64,000 nucleotides of DNA from Paenibacillus tritici (GTDB lineage Bacteria > Bacillota > Bacilli > Paenibacillales > Paenibacillaceae): positions 124,001-188,000 of the forward strand of contig NZ_JABMKX010000010.1 of NCBI RefSeq assembly GCF_013204885.1, written 5' to 3'. The translations under genes were made by a program, and so were the position numbers. This document shows, one piece after another, positions 1 to 8,537 of this stretch; the stretch's first letter is position 1, and the number at the start of each line of letters is the position of its first letter. The notes beneath the pieces were generated by a model that did not search any database, had not been told where the DNA came from, and was given only the letters and a program-made list of their open reading frames with translations.

Positions 1-1387
1 CGGTCCGCTGCACATCCTCCGAGAGCTTACGCACCTCCTGAGCCACTACCGCGAAGCCGCGTCCGCTGTCACCGGCCCTGGCGGCTTCAATCGCAGCATT
101 AATGGCCAGCAGATGCGTCTGCTCCGAGATGCTCCGGATGGCACCTACCAGCTGGAAGATGCCTTCATTCTTGCGGTTCAGCTCCTCCACGGTTCCCATG
201 GACAGTGAGACGGTCTCGGCAATCTGGTTCATCTGCGATACGGAGCTTTCCATGAGCGCCCGACCTTTCTCACCCTTAAGCCGCACCTGTTCCGAATGAA
301 GGGAGAGATCCGTGCCTCTGCCGGCAAAATTCTCGATCAGCTTATTTAAGTCCTCAACTGCCTTGGAGGCTTCCACCGCTGCTTCAGCCTGGCTTCCCGA
401 GGCTGTAGCCAGTTCTTCCATCGTCAAGGCAATCTGACTGCTGCCTTCCCTGGTTTCGGCAATCGTATGCATCAGCTCATCACCCTGCTCGGATATGACG
501 TTGGACACATTGCGAATCCGGCTGACCATCTCCAGCAGGGTGCGGTTGGTTTCATTCACAGTCTTGGCCAGCAGGCCAATCTCATCCTTATTGCTGATCA
601 CGGTCTCTTCCGCCGTCAGATCCCCGTTTGCGATCTGCTGGAGCTGGGCGGTTACCTTCTTCAGCGGACGGATGATCGTTCTGCGGATCACCATGTTAAT
701 GATTCCGATGACCAACAAGACAATCAGTACAGTTACAATATTCAATGTCAGCGAAGTGTGGAAAATTTGCTCGGAAACTTTCCCCTCTTTCGCTGCTTCG
801 TCCTGAGTGTGCTTAACTAGTGCATCGAGATCAACCTGCATGGAATTAAACGCCGCGATCCCCTTGCGCGATACCTCCAGGGCCAATGCCTCGTCACTCG
901 AGCTGCTGAGCAGGATCGCCTGATTATTGACGGTCAGGAACTCCGCCCATTTCCCGACGAGCGACTGTAATTGCCCCAGTTCCTTATTCCCGTGCAAGGT
1001 GAGCTTGTATTCCTTCATCGTATCTGACACTTTGCTGATGAATTTGGCCCGCTCTTCCGCAAGTACGCTTTTCTCCGCAATATCCGAGTTCAGGATATGC
1101 TGCATACTGAGCGCCATCACATGCTCTGTGAGATAATTAACATTGTGGATTTTATCCAGTGCAGGAATGCTCTGATTAAGAATACTACCTGTGTTCTTCT
1201 GCATACCGTACATTTGATAGAGCGAGACCCCGCCGGTCACCAGAACCAGCACAGCCAGAGCCGCGTACCCGGAGGCAATCTTGAAGCCAATACTTTTACC
1301 GCGCCCGGTCAGGCTGACCCGCTGCTTCTTATCCGCTTCATTCCTCCCTTTACTAAACCAATCCTTCAGTCGCTGACCCTTACCCAT
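1..1387 (-). CDS. Methyl-accepting chemotaxis protein, 3' end outside window
   Basis: This is a membrane chemoreceptor that would signal to CheA/CheW. The ATG at 1387 follows an AAGGGGG ribosome site. The reading frame gives a short basic N-terminus, a first membrane helix around residues 30-50, an extracytoplasmic helical domain, a second helix ending near IINMVIRR, a HAMP segment ([13 protein letters not shown]) and then the signalling domain. The conserved hairpin tip appears in the last visible codons as [25 protein letters not shown]. About 462 codons are visible and the C-terminus lies beyond position 1. The ligand cannot be read from the sequence, and no chemotaxis partner lies nearby. 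The family assignment is secure. Confidence 0.93.
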   Translation of the reverse strand, partial: MGKGQRLKDWFSKGRNEADKKQRVSLTGRGKSIGFKIASGYAALAVLVLVTGGVSLYQMYGMQKNTGSILNQSIPALDKIHNVNYLTEHVMALSMQHILNSDIAEKSVLAEERAKFISKVSDTMKEYKLTLHGNKELGQLQSLVGKWAEFLTVNNQAILLSSSSDEALALEVSRKGIAAFNSMQVDLDALVKHTQDEAAKEGKVSEQIFHTSLTLNIVTVLIVLLVIGIINMVIRRTIIRPLKKVTAQLQQIANGDLTAEETVISNKDEIGLLAKTVNETNRTLLEMVSRIRNVSNVISEQGDELMHTIAETREGSSQIALTMEELATASGSQAEAAVEASKAVEDLNKLIENFAGRGTDLSLHSEQVRLKGEKGRALMESSVSQMNQIAETVSLSMGTVEELNRKNEGIFQLVGAIRSISEQTHLLAINAAIEAARAGDSGRGFAVVAQEVRKLSEDVQRT

Positions 1388-1471
1388 ACCTGTATGCCCC
1401 CTTGATAATTGCCGAGAATATTACACCATTTTCCATCTGTTACCCTTTCTTTTTCATAAAAAGACAAAAAA

Positions 1472-1493
1472 AAATAGTATATACGTACTATTT
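1472..1493 (-). terminator. AT-rich hairpin with T tract downstream of dgt
   Basis: AAATAGTA and TACTATTT form a perfect 8-bp inverted repeat around a 6-base loop. On the minus strand a run of T residues follows directly. It lies about 105 bp past the dgt stop codon and before the chemoreceptor start. It is AT-rich and therefore weak, and could instead be an operator. A GC-rich imperfect hairpin at about 1542-1562 lies closer to dgt but has no T tract. Confidence 0.45.
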
Positions 1494-1598
1494 CGGCAAC
1501 AGGGGATTAAAAATTTATACATCTCACTATGTAAGGTTGTACCTGCCGGCCCAAACGGCCGACAAGTAAATAGAACCACAGGTTCTCTAACCCAATAT

Positions 1599-3008
1599 TT
1601 AGTCCAGATCGTAAATCGAACCGACCTTCAGCCCGTATAGCTCGTTGTATATTTTCTCGGCAAAGGCATCGGTCATTCCGGCAATATAGTCGATCACCAT
1701 ATGCTCCCAGGTCCAGATCGGCTTCGCCGACTTCTGGTCCTTCTCAAAGCGCTGGAGCCAGTCGGTTGGAATAATATTCCGCGACGTCTCGGGATCAAGA
1801 AAGGCCTCCCACAGCCGCCGGAGAATCCATTCGCTCCGTTTCTGCAGACGCTGCACGCGCAAATCACGGATCATGGTCACCCAGGCGAAGCTTTTGAGCA
1901 CACTGACGGTCCGCAGCATGTCCTCATCTTCCTTGCCTTCCTTAATGAACGTGACCTTCTTCCAGTCCCCGTCCTCAATGACGCCGAGACTGGCGACAAA
2001 GGTACTAACCCAATAGGCCTTGACTTCACGGCGGGTGCGGGAATAGTCATTCTCACAGGTCGGCATCTTCTCCATCCATACGCGAAGGAAGGAGCTAAGC
2101 ACATCCTCTACCTTGAAGCGGATTGCCGCCTCGTTCCAGCCTGACCAGAAGGCATCCTCCAGCGTGGTAATTTTCTCCACAATCAGCCGCTGGATATAGT
2201 CGTCATGCATGAAATGCTCATGCACCTCAATCTTCCCGGCCTTAATGCCGTCTTCCAGGTCATGCGCCGAATAGGCAATATCATCACACAGATCCATCAG
2301 CTGGGCTTCAAGCGTCTTCTTGCCCGCCGGAACCCCCCACTGGCTGCGGATCTCGTTGATGTAGTTCCATTCATGCAGATACATGCCCTTCTTCAGGACC
2401 GTACCGGGAAAAGGATATTTGTTAATCCCCAGCAGCACCGCATCAGAGAGGTTCAGACCGTCGATATTCTCCCGTTTCTCCAGGAACATGATCAGGCGGA
2501 AGTTATGGGCATTGCCTTCAAAATGCTCGTATTTGCGCTTCAGGCTCTCATAGATGGTCTGCTTCTGGACCGGACCGGCGCCGGATTTGGCTGCAGCCTC
2601 CGCAGTTTTCTTGACAATGAGGCTCTCCAGCAGGCTGTCCAGCACTTCCTCTCCCTTATGCCCAAATGGAGGATGGCCGAAATCATGCGCGATAGCGGCG
2701 CATTCCACTACTTCCGGGTCAATGACCAGCCCCGGGTTCCCGGCCGCCCCTGTCTCTACCTCCGGGTAAGAGCGCAGCAGGCTCTTGGCCGCTTCGCGGG
2801 CGATCTGCGCCACCTCCAGCGAGTGAGTCAGGCGTGTCCGGTAATAATCCCCGGTCCCGGCTCCGAACACCTGGGATTTGCCTTGCAGCCGGCGGAAGGT
2901 CGGCGAATGGATCAGACGCGAATAGTCGCGTTCATATGCGGCTCTGGAGGTTTCCAGCTTGGTAATTTCCGGATATTGTCTATGTTCTCTTTGCTCAATC
3001 AGTGTCAT
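1599..3008 (-). CDS. dgt: Deoxyguanosinetriphosphate triphosphohydrolase (dGTPase)
   Basis: The enzyme removes triphosphate from dGTP and helps control dNTP pools. The 469-residue protein carries the HD-domain metal ligands: THS near residue 62, the AIAHDFGHPPFGH motif at about 105-117, and a later DDIAYSAHDLEDG segment. Length fits the Dgt family (E. coli Dgt is about 505). I chose the ATG at 3008 (MTLIEQ) because an AGGAG lies upstream and the frame enters conserved sequence at once. The longer frame opening at 3299 would overlap the divergent deacetylase gene and adds unconserved sequence. Bacterial dGTPases can also affect phage growth, but nothing here points to a defence island. Confidence 0.92.
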   Translation of the reverse strand: MTLIEQREHRQYPEITKLETSRAAYERDYSRLIHSPTFRRLQGKSQVFGAGTGDYYRTRLTHSLEVAQIAREAAKSLLRSYPEVETGAAGNPGLVIDPEVVECAAIAHDFGHPPFGHKGEEVLDSLLESLIVKKTAEAAAKSGAGPVQKQTIYESLKRKYEHFEGNAHNFRLIMFLEKRENIDGLNLSDAVLLGINKYPFPGTVLKKGMYLHEWNYINEIRSQWGVPAGKKTLEAQLMDLCDDIAYSAHDLEDGIKAGKIEVHEHFMHDDYIQRLIVEKITTLEDAFWSGWNEAAIRFKVEDVLSSFLRVWMEKMPTCENDYSRTRREVKAYWVSTFVASLGVIEDGDWKKVTFIKEGKEDEDMLRTVSVLKSFAWVTMIRDLRVQRLQKRSEWILRRLWEAFLDPETSRNIIPTDWLQRFEKDQKSAKPIWTWEHMVIDYIAGMTDAFAEKIYNELYGLKVGSIYDLD

Positions 3009-3201
3009 CTCCGCCGCTCCTGTTCCTTGATCTGTATTTAGTAACTTATTATAAGTCATTTCCGCCGGAACTTTCACTCTAAAATGCAATTCACTGTGCA
3101 GGCGCTTGTAAATGCATAGTAACCGGGGACGATAGAGCATTCTAAGACTTAAACTGCAGGAGCAGCTTATAACGACACAAGTGTGGAGTGAACCCGAGAC
3201 T

Positions 3202-3978
3202 ATGACAACAGCTTCCAGACTAACCGCAGCAGTTCTTGCAGCCCTCACCTTGATGCACACCTCCTCAGCGCTTGCCCAGGGCAGTCTGGACAAGCCCAAG
3301 AACCGCTACTACTATGAGGAGCGGGGCGACATGATCTGGGAAGTGCGCACCAGTCAGAAGGTCATTGCCCTGACCTTCGACGATGGCCCGGACCCGCTGG
3401 AGACGGACGGCATTCTGGAGGTGCTGCATGAGTATCATGCGAAATGCACGTTTTTTGCCATTGGCAAACGGATCGCCGCTTATCCCGAGGTCGCCAGACG
3501 CGTTATTAATGAAGGACATGAGCTGGCGAACCATACCTATAACCATGTGTATTTCAAAAAACCCATCTCCGGGGAGCAGATTCAGCAGGAGCTGGAGCTG
3601 ACGGAGAAGGAGATTGTGAAGATATCCGGCAGACACAGCAGCCTGTTCAGGCCGCCGGGCGGAATGTATGACGAGACCCTGATTGATGTGTCCAACAGCA
3701 TGGGTCTGAAGCCGGTGCTCTGGTCCTGGCATCAGGATACACGCGACTGGAACCGCCCCGGTGTATGGAGTATCTCCAGCCGGGTGATCCGCAATGCGAG
3801 GAGCGGTGATATTGTCCTGTTCCACGATCATGTCCACGGAAGATCGCAGACCAAGGAAGCGCTGAAGATCATTCTGCCTGAGCTGGAGAAGCAGGGCTTC
3901 CGGTTCGTCACCGTCTCGGAGCTGATTGGGTTATCCGATGTGCAGCAGGCGAAGACAGACCGGCAGATCACCTATTGA
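3202..3978 (+). CDS. Secreted polysaccharide deacetylase (NodB/CE4 family)
   Basis: A CE4-type deacetylase that would remove N-acetyl or O-acetyl groups from peptidoglycan, chitin-like or other cell-surface glycans. All five NodB motifs are visible: TFDDGPD near residue 60 (catalytic base and metal Asp), HTYNH near 113 (metal His pair), RPPGG, DTRDW and LFHDH. The N-terminus MTTASRLTAAVLAALTLMHT is a signal peptide ending around ALAQ, so the enzyme should act outside the membrane. The start is uncertain: ATG at 3202 has GGAGTG eleven bases upstream, while an in-frame GTG at 3181 has no close ribosome site. It is divergent from dgt. The substrate is not deducible. Confidence 0.9.
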   Translation: MTTASRLTAAVLAALTLMHTSSALAQGSLDKPKNRYYYEERGDMIWEVRTSQKVIALTFDDGPDPLETDGILEVLHEYHAKCTFFAIGKRIAAYPEVARRVINEGHELANHTYNHVYFKKPISGEQIQQELELTEKEIVKISGRHSSLFRPPGGMYDETLIDVSNSMGLKPVLWSWHQDTRDWNRPGVWSISSRVIRNARSGDIVLFHDHVHGRSQTKEALKIILPELEKQGFRFVTVSELIGLSDVQQAKTDRQITY

Positions 3979-4042
3979 AGTCCAGGGCGTCTTTCATTGC
4001 ACAGGCTTACGAAATAAGGTAGTCTTGAGCATGATAAGGCTG

Positions 4043-4061
4043 CCTGCGGCTATACCGCAGG
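4043..4061 (+). promoter_or_regulatory. Small hairpin in the leader of the HTH-PBP gene
   Basis: CCTGCGG and CCGCAGG form a perfect 7-bp stem with the loop CTATA. It lies ten bases before the AGGAGG ribosome site of the gene starting at 4085. No T tract follows. It could stabilise the message, bind a protein or end the upstream transcript inefficiently. No known riboswitch class is recognised. Confidence 0.35.
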
Positions 4062-4084
4062 GCATCCCCCAGGAGGGTTAACAG

Positions 4085-5107
4085 ATGTCCGAGAATACTT
4101 CCTATACAACCGAGGAGATTGCCCGCCTGCTCAAGATCTCCAAGCTTAAGGTCTATGACCTGATCAAAAAAGGAGAGCTGCCCTCTTACCGGGTGGGCAA
4201 GCAGATGCGGGTGGACCTCTCAGATCTGGAGAGGTACAAGCAGAACTCGCGCAGCAGCGGGGCTTACAGTCATCCGCTTCCCGAGAGCGGATTCCCTGAG
4301 GCATACCAGCCGCAGACCCAGCAGCCACAGCAGACTGCCCCGTTCGCGGCTCCGTATCAGGCCTTTGCTTCTCCGCCGCCGCACAGCCTTAAGCACAGCG
4401 GACTGAATGTAGTCATCACCGGACAGGATATGTCGCTGGATATTCTGGCGACCCATCTGGAGCGGACCCTGCCGTCCACCCGCCCTCTCCGTTCCTATGC
4501 CGGCAGTCTGGACAGCCTCATTGCCATGTATCAGGGGGAATCCGATATTGTAAGCACTCATCTGCTGGACGGCGACAGCGGCGAATATAATCTGCCCTAT
4601 ATCCGCAAGCTGCTTGTGGGCTTCTCCTATATTGTTGTGCATCTGCTGACACGCAGCGCAGGCTTCTATGTGCAGAAGGGCAATCCGAAGGGCATCCGCA
4701 GCTGGAGTGACCTCCGGCAGCACGGGCTGACGCTGATCAACCGGGAGCGCGGCTCCGGCGCCCGGGTGCTGCTGGATGAACAGCTCCGCCTGCATGATAT
4801 TCCGTCATCCCGCTTAAACGGATACAGTAATGAAGAGAACAGCCATCTGGCCGTAGCGGGCCTCGTGGCGCGGGGCGGCGCGGATGTGGGTATCGGCATA
4901 GAGAAAGCCGCCCGGATCGTGGACGGCATCGACTTCATCCCGCTGATCCGCGAGCGCTATGACCTGGTGATGATCAAGAAGCCGGAGAATGAACCGTGGA
5001 TCAGCACGGTCATTGATATTCTGCGTTCGGAAGCCTTCCGCAGTGAGCTGAGCTCGATTCACAGCTACGACCTGTCCGAGACCGGGAATATCATTTACGA
5101 GACTTGA
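4085..5107 (+). CDS. Excisionase-type HTH fused to periplasmic-binding-protein-like domain
   Basis: A one-component regulator. Residues 1-55 form a MerR/excisionase-like winged helix (YTTEEIARLLKISKLKVYDL, then SYRVGKQMRVDLSDLERY). A Gln/Pro-rich linker covers about 60-105. The rest matches the PBP-like domain often fused to such helices and related to molybdate/tungstate binding proteins, with landmarks DILATHLERTLP, YQGESDIVSTHLLDGDSGEYN, GFYVQKGNPKGI, RERGSGARVLLDEQL and the C-terminal GADVGIGIEKAA. AGGAGG lies eight bases before the ATG. Homologues often sit beside molybdate transport or molybdoenzyme genes. Here the nearest such genes (modAB) are 18 kb away, so an oxyanion ligand is only an inference. 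Confidence 0.8.
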   Translation: MSENTSYTTEEIARLLKISKLKVYDLIKKGELPSYRVGKQMRVDLSDLERYKQNSRSSGAYSHPLPESGFPEAYQPQTQQPQQTAPFAAPYQAFASPPPHSLKHSGLNVVITGQDMSLDILATHLERTLPSTRPLRSYAGSLDSLIAMYQGESDIVSTHLLDGDSGEYNLPYIRKLLVGFSYIVVHLLTRSAGFYVQKGNPKGIRSWSDLRQHGLTLINRERGSGARVLLDEQLRLHDIPSSRLNGYSNEENSHLAVAGLVARGGADVGIGIEKAARIVDGIDFIPLIRERYDLVMIKKPENEPWISTVIDILRSEAFRSELSSIHSYDLSETGNIIYET

Positions 5108-5121
5108 AGCCATAGACAAAT

Positions 5122-5171
5122 AGTCAAAGGGACATTCAGCAGCAGAATTGCCGCCGGATGTCCCTTTGACT
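5122..5171. terminator. Strong hairpin between convergent genes
   Basis: AGTCAAAGGGACAT and ATGTCCCTTTGACT make a perfect 14-bp stem around a 22-base loop. It stands between the plus-strand HTH-PBP gene and the minus-strand dhaL gene, so it probably ends transcription from both sides, although no long T tract follows outside the stem. Confidence 0.7.
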
Positions 5172-5261
5172 GTGCCTACAGCTATTTGCAGGGCTGCCCC
5201 TCTGGTCTAACGGACCGCAGCCGCCTGCTTCCCTGCCGGTTAGCCTGGCGGCCTTCCGGCC

Positions 5262-5900
5262 CTACTGCTGCTCCATCCGGTCTACGATCCCGGTGAATAG
5301 AATGCCTATCGCTGTAGCGCCGGCATCCGGGTGGCTGAGGCTCCGCTCGCCCACATAGCTTGCCCTGCCTTTGGAGGCAACGATGTCTTTGGTCTGTTCG
5401 GCACCCTGTACCGCTGCTTCTGCCCCCTTGCGCATGCTGACCAACAGGGCCTCGCCATTCTCCGCACTCTTCCGCTGGGCTGCAGCCGCAGGAATCAGCG
5501 CATCAAGCAGCGTCTTGTCGCCAAGCTTGGCCCCGCCCCGCTTCTGGATGCCCTCTACCGCGTTCTCCAGCAGCTCCGCCAGCTCAAGTCCGCTTAATTC
5601 GGTCTTGCCCTTGGCATATTTCGCCGCACTGCGGAAGGCCGAGCCCCAGATCGGACCCGAAGCTCCTCCGCAGTGTTCGATAATGACCATTGCACAGCCC
5701 TTGAGGAATTCGCCGATGTCTTCCTGCGGCAGCTCGGCCCATTCCAGCTTGAGCTGCCGGAAGCCTTTGGCCAGCGACATGCCGAAGTCCCCGTCTCCGG
5801 CGAAGGAGTCCAGTTCGCAGAACTCGACTTCCTTATCTATGATAAGCTTCGCCATCTCCTCTACCATCCCTACGATATCCGCTGTATGCAGCTTCTCCAT
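5262..5900 (-). CDS. dhaL: Dihydroxyacetone kinase, nucleotide-binding subunit DhaL
   Basis: The DhaL subunit carries the nucleotide that phosphorylates dihydroxyacetone bound to DhaK. The 212-residue protein has the Mg-ADP loop LDSFAGDGDFGMSLAKG near residues 31-47. The three acidic residues of the family DxxxGDGD motif are kept, while the following His is Phe. A glycine-rich CGGASGPIWGSAF loop and the C-terminal SHPDAGATAIGILF complete the fold. It starts 12 bases after the dhaK stop behind AGGAGG, so the genes are co-transcribed. No phosphotransferase subunit DhaM is present in this window. The pair may use ATP directly or obtain phosphate from a DhaM encoded elsewhere. Confidence 0.9.
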   Translation of the reverse strand: MEKLHTADIVGMVEEMAKLIIDKEVEFCELDSFAGDGDFGMSLAKGFRQLKLEWAELPQEDIGEFLKGCAMVIIEHCGGASGPIWGSAFRSAAKYAKGKTELSGLELAELLENAVEGIQKRGGAKLGDKTLLDALIPAAAAQRKSAENGEALLVSMRKGAEAAVQGAEQTKDIVASKGRASYVGERSLSHPDAGATAIGILFTGIVDRMEQQ

Positions 5901-5912
5901 TCCATCCGCCTC

Positions 5913-6908
5913 CTAACATCTGTATGCTGCTGTCTCCGCACCGTAATCCAGCGCCTGCTTCAGCTCTTCATCCAGCTTCAGCAGGGTGAGCGATGCTCCC
6001 GCCATATCAATGGCACTCATATAATTGCCGACAAAGGTCCGGTACACCTTGATCTTAGCTTCCGCAAGCAGCAGGCTGACGGACCGGTTCAAGATATACA
6101 GCTCCTGCAGGGGCGTTGCCCCGAAGCCGTTAATCATCAGCGCAACCTCTTCCTCCGGGTTAACCGGCATATCGGCGAGGAGCGCCTGTAATGCCTTCGC
6201 GGCCAGCTCGTCGGCCGGAACCAGCTTCTCCCGGGCAATGCCAGGCTCGCCATGAATCCCAACCCCGAACTCTATCTCATCGTCGCCAAGCAGGAATGTC
6301 GGCGAGCCTTTGGCCGGTACGGTACAGGAGGTTAGCGCGAAGCCGATCGAGCGGACATTCCGTACCGTTTTCTCCGCGATGGCCTTCACCTCCGGCAATG
6401 TATCTCCCCGCTCGGCAGCGGCTCCGGCAATTTTATGCACAAATACTGTTCCGGCTACCCCTCTTCTGCCTGCTGTAGATTGATCATCGGCCACCGATAC
6501 ATCATCATTAACGTATACCTTCTCCACGAGGAGATCATCATCCTCAACCGCCATCTCCGCCGCCGCATCGAAGTTCATGCAGTCCCCGGAATAGTTCTTG
6601 ATAATCAGCAGGGTGCCTTGGGAGGAGGCTGTCTTCGTGATGGCCTGATAGACCTGCACCGTCGAAGGCGAAGCAAACACATCACCGCATACCGCCGCGT
6701 CAAGCATCCCCTTGCCCACATACCCGCCATGCGCCGGTTCATGGCCGCTGCCGCCGCCGCTGATCAGGGTGACCTTATCCGGGTTCAGCTCCTTGCGGGT
6801 AATAATCTTGTACTTCCTGTTCCACTCCAGCAGCTCCGGGTGGGCCAGCACCATGCCTTCGATCATTTGCACTACAACATCTTCAGGAGCATTGATGATC
6901 TTCTTCAC
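5913..6908 (-). CDS. dhaK: Dihydroxyacetone kinase, substrate-binding subunit DhaK
   Basis: DhaK binds dihydroxyacetone covalently through a histidine and presents it for phosphorylation by DhaL. The 331-residue length is normal. Family landmarks are TLISGGGSGHEPAHGGYVGKG near residues 47-68, LLIIKNYSGDCMNFDAAAEMA, and HGEPG in the second half, which contains the substrate-linking His. The start is GTG, directly abutting the TAG of the upstream dehydrogenase gene. Its ribosome site (GGAGGCG) lies inside the end of that gene, so the two are probably translationally coupled. A ketose other than dihydroxyacetone, such as erythrulose, cannot be excluded from sequence. Confidence 0.92.
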   Translation of the reverse strand: MKKIINAPEDVVVQMIEGMVLAHPELLEWNRKYKIITRKELNPDKVTLISGGGSGHEPAHGGYVGKGMLDAAVCGDVFASPSTVQVYQAITKTASSQGTLLIIKNYSGDCMNFDAAAEMAVEDDDLLVEKVYVNDDVSVADDQSTAGRRGVAGTVFVHKIAGAAAERGDTLPEVKAIAEKTVRNVRSIGFALTSCTVPAKGSPTFLLGDDEIEFGVGIHGEPGIAREKLVPADELAAKALQALLADMPVNPEEEVALMINGFGATPLQELYILNRSVSLLLAEAKIKVYRTFVGNYMSAIDMAGASLTLLKLDEELKQALDYGAETAAYRC

Positions 6909-8006
6909 CTAAATATCGCCTCCGCTTCCGCCCAGCCGGTCCGCTGCCAGAATGGCGGCATACACACCATACGGTGTGACCGGGAACGGCATATTATGAA
7001 TGGACTCCCCTTCGGCACAGGCTCTTTCGGCCACCGGCATCAGCCGGGCTTCACTAATATCCGTAACGCCGAGATCCTTCAGGCAGGTAGGCAACCCGAG
7101 CGACTTGCAGAAGCCAAGCACGGTATCCAGTTCCGCCTGCGGCGCATTCTCCAGCACCATGTGAACCAGTGTGCCGAACGCCACCTTTTCACCGTGATAA
7201 TAATGATGGGTCTCCTCCAGAAGGGTCAGCCCGTTATGCACCGCATGTGCCGCCGCAAGCCCGCCGCTCTCGAAGCCAAGCCCGCTGAGCAGGATATTCG
7301 TCTCGATAATGTTCTCCAGTGCCTGGGTGACCACCTTGCTGTCATTGGCCGCCTTGGCCTTCAGTCCGTCCTCCAGCAGGGTCTCGTAGCAGAGCCGGGC
7401 CAGCTCCATTGCCGCCTTGGTGCTTACCGCCCCGGAATTGTTATAGGTAAACCCGCGGACACAGGATCTCGCTTCAAAAAAAGTAGACAGCGCATCCCCC
7501 ATCCCGGCTACCAGAAACCGCGTCGGCGCTTTGGCGATAATTCCGGTATCCACCAGCACGACATTCGGATTCTGCCGGGCGTACAGGTAGGATTCGAACT
7601 CGCCGTGCTCGGAATAGATTACGGAGGAACCGCTGCACGGCGCATCGGTCGCTGCAATTGTCGGCACGACAATTATCGCAATTCTCGCCCGGTTGGCGAT
7701 GGCTTTGGCTGTATCCAGCGCTTTGCCGCCGCCGAGGCCGACAATAACGTCACAGCCATGCTCCGCTGCGAACTGCTCCAGCCGGTCAATCTCCTTCAGT
7801 GTGCACTCCCCGCCGAAGCCGCCGGTTACAAATTCAAATCCGCCGGTGGCCACTGCCTTGTCCAGGTACTCCTGCACTCTGGCCTGGTCATCCTTATGCG
7901 CGACCAGCAGCGCCTTCCGTCCATAGATCGTTACATAGTCCCCAATGTTATACAGTTCATCCTTGCCCTGAACATATTTAGAGGGAGAGGTCAGAATAGT
8001 TCTCAT
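6909..8006 (-). CDS. gldA: Glycerol dehydrogenase-like iron-type alcohol dehydrogenase
   Basis: An NAD-dependent polyol dehydrogenase that would oxidise glycerol, or a related polyol, to the ketone used by the downstream DhaK/DhaL kinase. The 365-residue protein has the family GGGKALDTAKAIA nucleotide loop near residue 93, the TIAATDAPCSGSSVIY segment, and metal ligands in MGDALSTFFEA, AHAVHNGLT and YYHGEKVAFG. It starts with ATG behind AAGGAG. The gldA-dhaK-dhaL order gives an oxidative route into dihydroxyacetone phosphate. A cre-like box just upstream and a PocR/AraC regulator beyond it suggest carbon repression plus substrate induction. Confidence 0.9.
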   Translation of the reverse strand: MRTILTSPSKYVQGKDELYNIGDYVTIYGRKALLVAHKDDQARVQEYLDKAVATGGFEFVTGGFGGECTLKEIDRLEQFAAEHGCDVIVGLGGGKALDTAKAIANRARIAIIVVPTIAATDAPCSGSSVIYSEHGEFESYLYARQNPNVVLVDTGIIAKAPTRFLVAGMGDALSTFFEARSCVRGFTYNNSGAVSTKAAMELARLCYETLLEDGLKAKAANDSKVVTQALENIIETNILLSGLGFESGGLAAAHAVHNGLTLLEETHHYYHGEKVAFGTLVHMVLENAPQAELDTVLGFCKSLGLPTCLKDLGVTDISEARLMPVAERACAEGESIHNMPFPVTPYGVYAAILAADRLGGSGGDI

Positions 8007-8031
8007 GTCACAGCACTCCTTAAGCAGGATT

Positions 8032-8045
8032 TGTAAACGCTTCCT
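8032..8045 (+). promoter_or_regulatory. cre-like catabolite repression site upstream of gldA
   Basis: TGTAAACGCTTCCT matches the Firmicute cre consensus TGWAANCGNTNWCA at 12 of 14 positions. It lies about 25 bases upstream of the gldA start codon, where bound CcpA would block the operon. This is a match by eye only. Confidence 0.55.
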
Positions 8046-8159
8046 ATTCAGTATAAGCGATTTGCTGTTATTCTACATTGCACGATCCCGTATAGAACTT
8101 TTCCGTTATTATGGACTATATATTACCATCTATATAGATTGTACTTGTAAGTTTTCCGT

Positions 8160-8510
8160 TCTGGGATGGCCGTGACTCCAGAGAATGTTTGGCCCTCCGG
8201 CCGAGTTTGCTCCTAACGGACCTGAGAGACCCTATTCCCAAGAAAATAACACGTTTTGCGGGTTAACGGACGGAGTGGACCTTATCGTCTCTCTACGAGA
8301 GGTTTAAGCATAGAAATTCCAAGAATAAGGTCTATTCTAGTCGCATGGTGTCCGCAACTTGCCCAAGTTGTGACTCTCCTTCGAAATAAGCGCGTCTCAG
8401 TCCGTTACGCCTTGCCAAACGCCCGAATGAGCAGCTCCCATCTTCATCTGGGAATGCCACTTGAAGGGGGAACCTCCACTCCTGTACTCTTTCGGGCATT
8501 ATAGAGCTCC
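8160..8510. repeat. Intergenic region with degenerate TAACGGAC repeat units
   Basis: The 0.5-kb gap between gldA and the PocR/AraC gene has no convincing gene. It holds three related units beginning TAACGGAC, followed by a GAG and then CTATT or CTTAT about 10-15 bases on. Two are on the plus strand (about 8215 and 8262) and one is inverted (ending near 8406). A short open frame at 8256-8504 runs through them and has no ribosome site. The units look like a dispersed intergenic element. Confidence 0.5.
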
Positions 8511-8537
8511 AGCCACTAGTTTAAATCTGACGCTCTA

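Noticed and set aside
3009-3299. N-terminal extension of the dGTPase frame
   Set aside because: It would overlap the divergent deacetylase gene and carries no family sequence. ATG 3008 has a proper ribosome site.
6435-8036. 533-codon plus-strand frame
   Set aside because: It is antisense to dhaK and gldA, which have clear family motifs and ribosome sites. The frame stays open because of the codon bias of the real genes.
8256-8504. 82-codon plus-strand frame between gldA and the PocR/AraC gene
   Set aside because: It has no ribosome site and runs through TAACGGAC repeat units.
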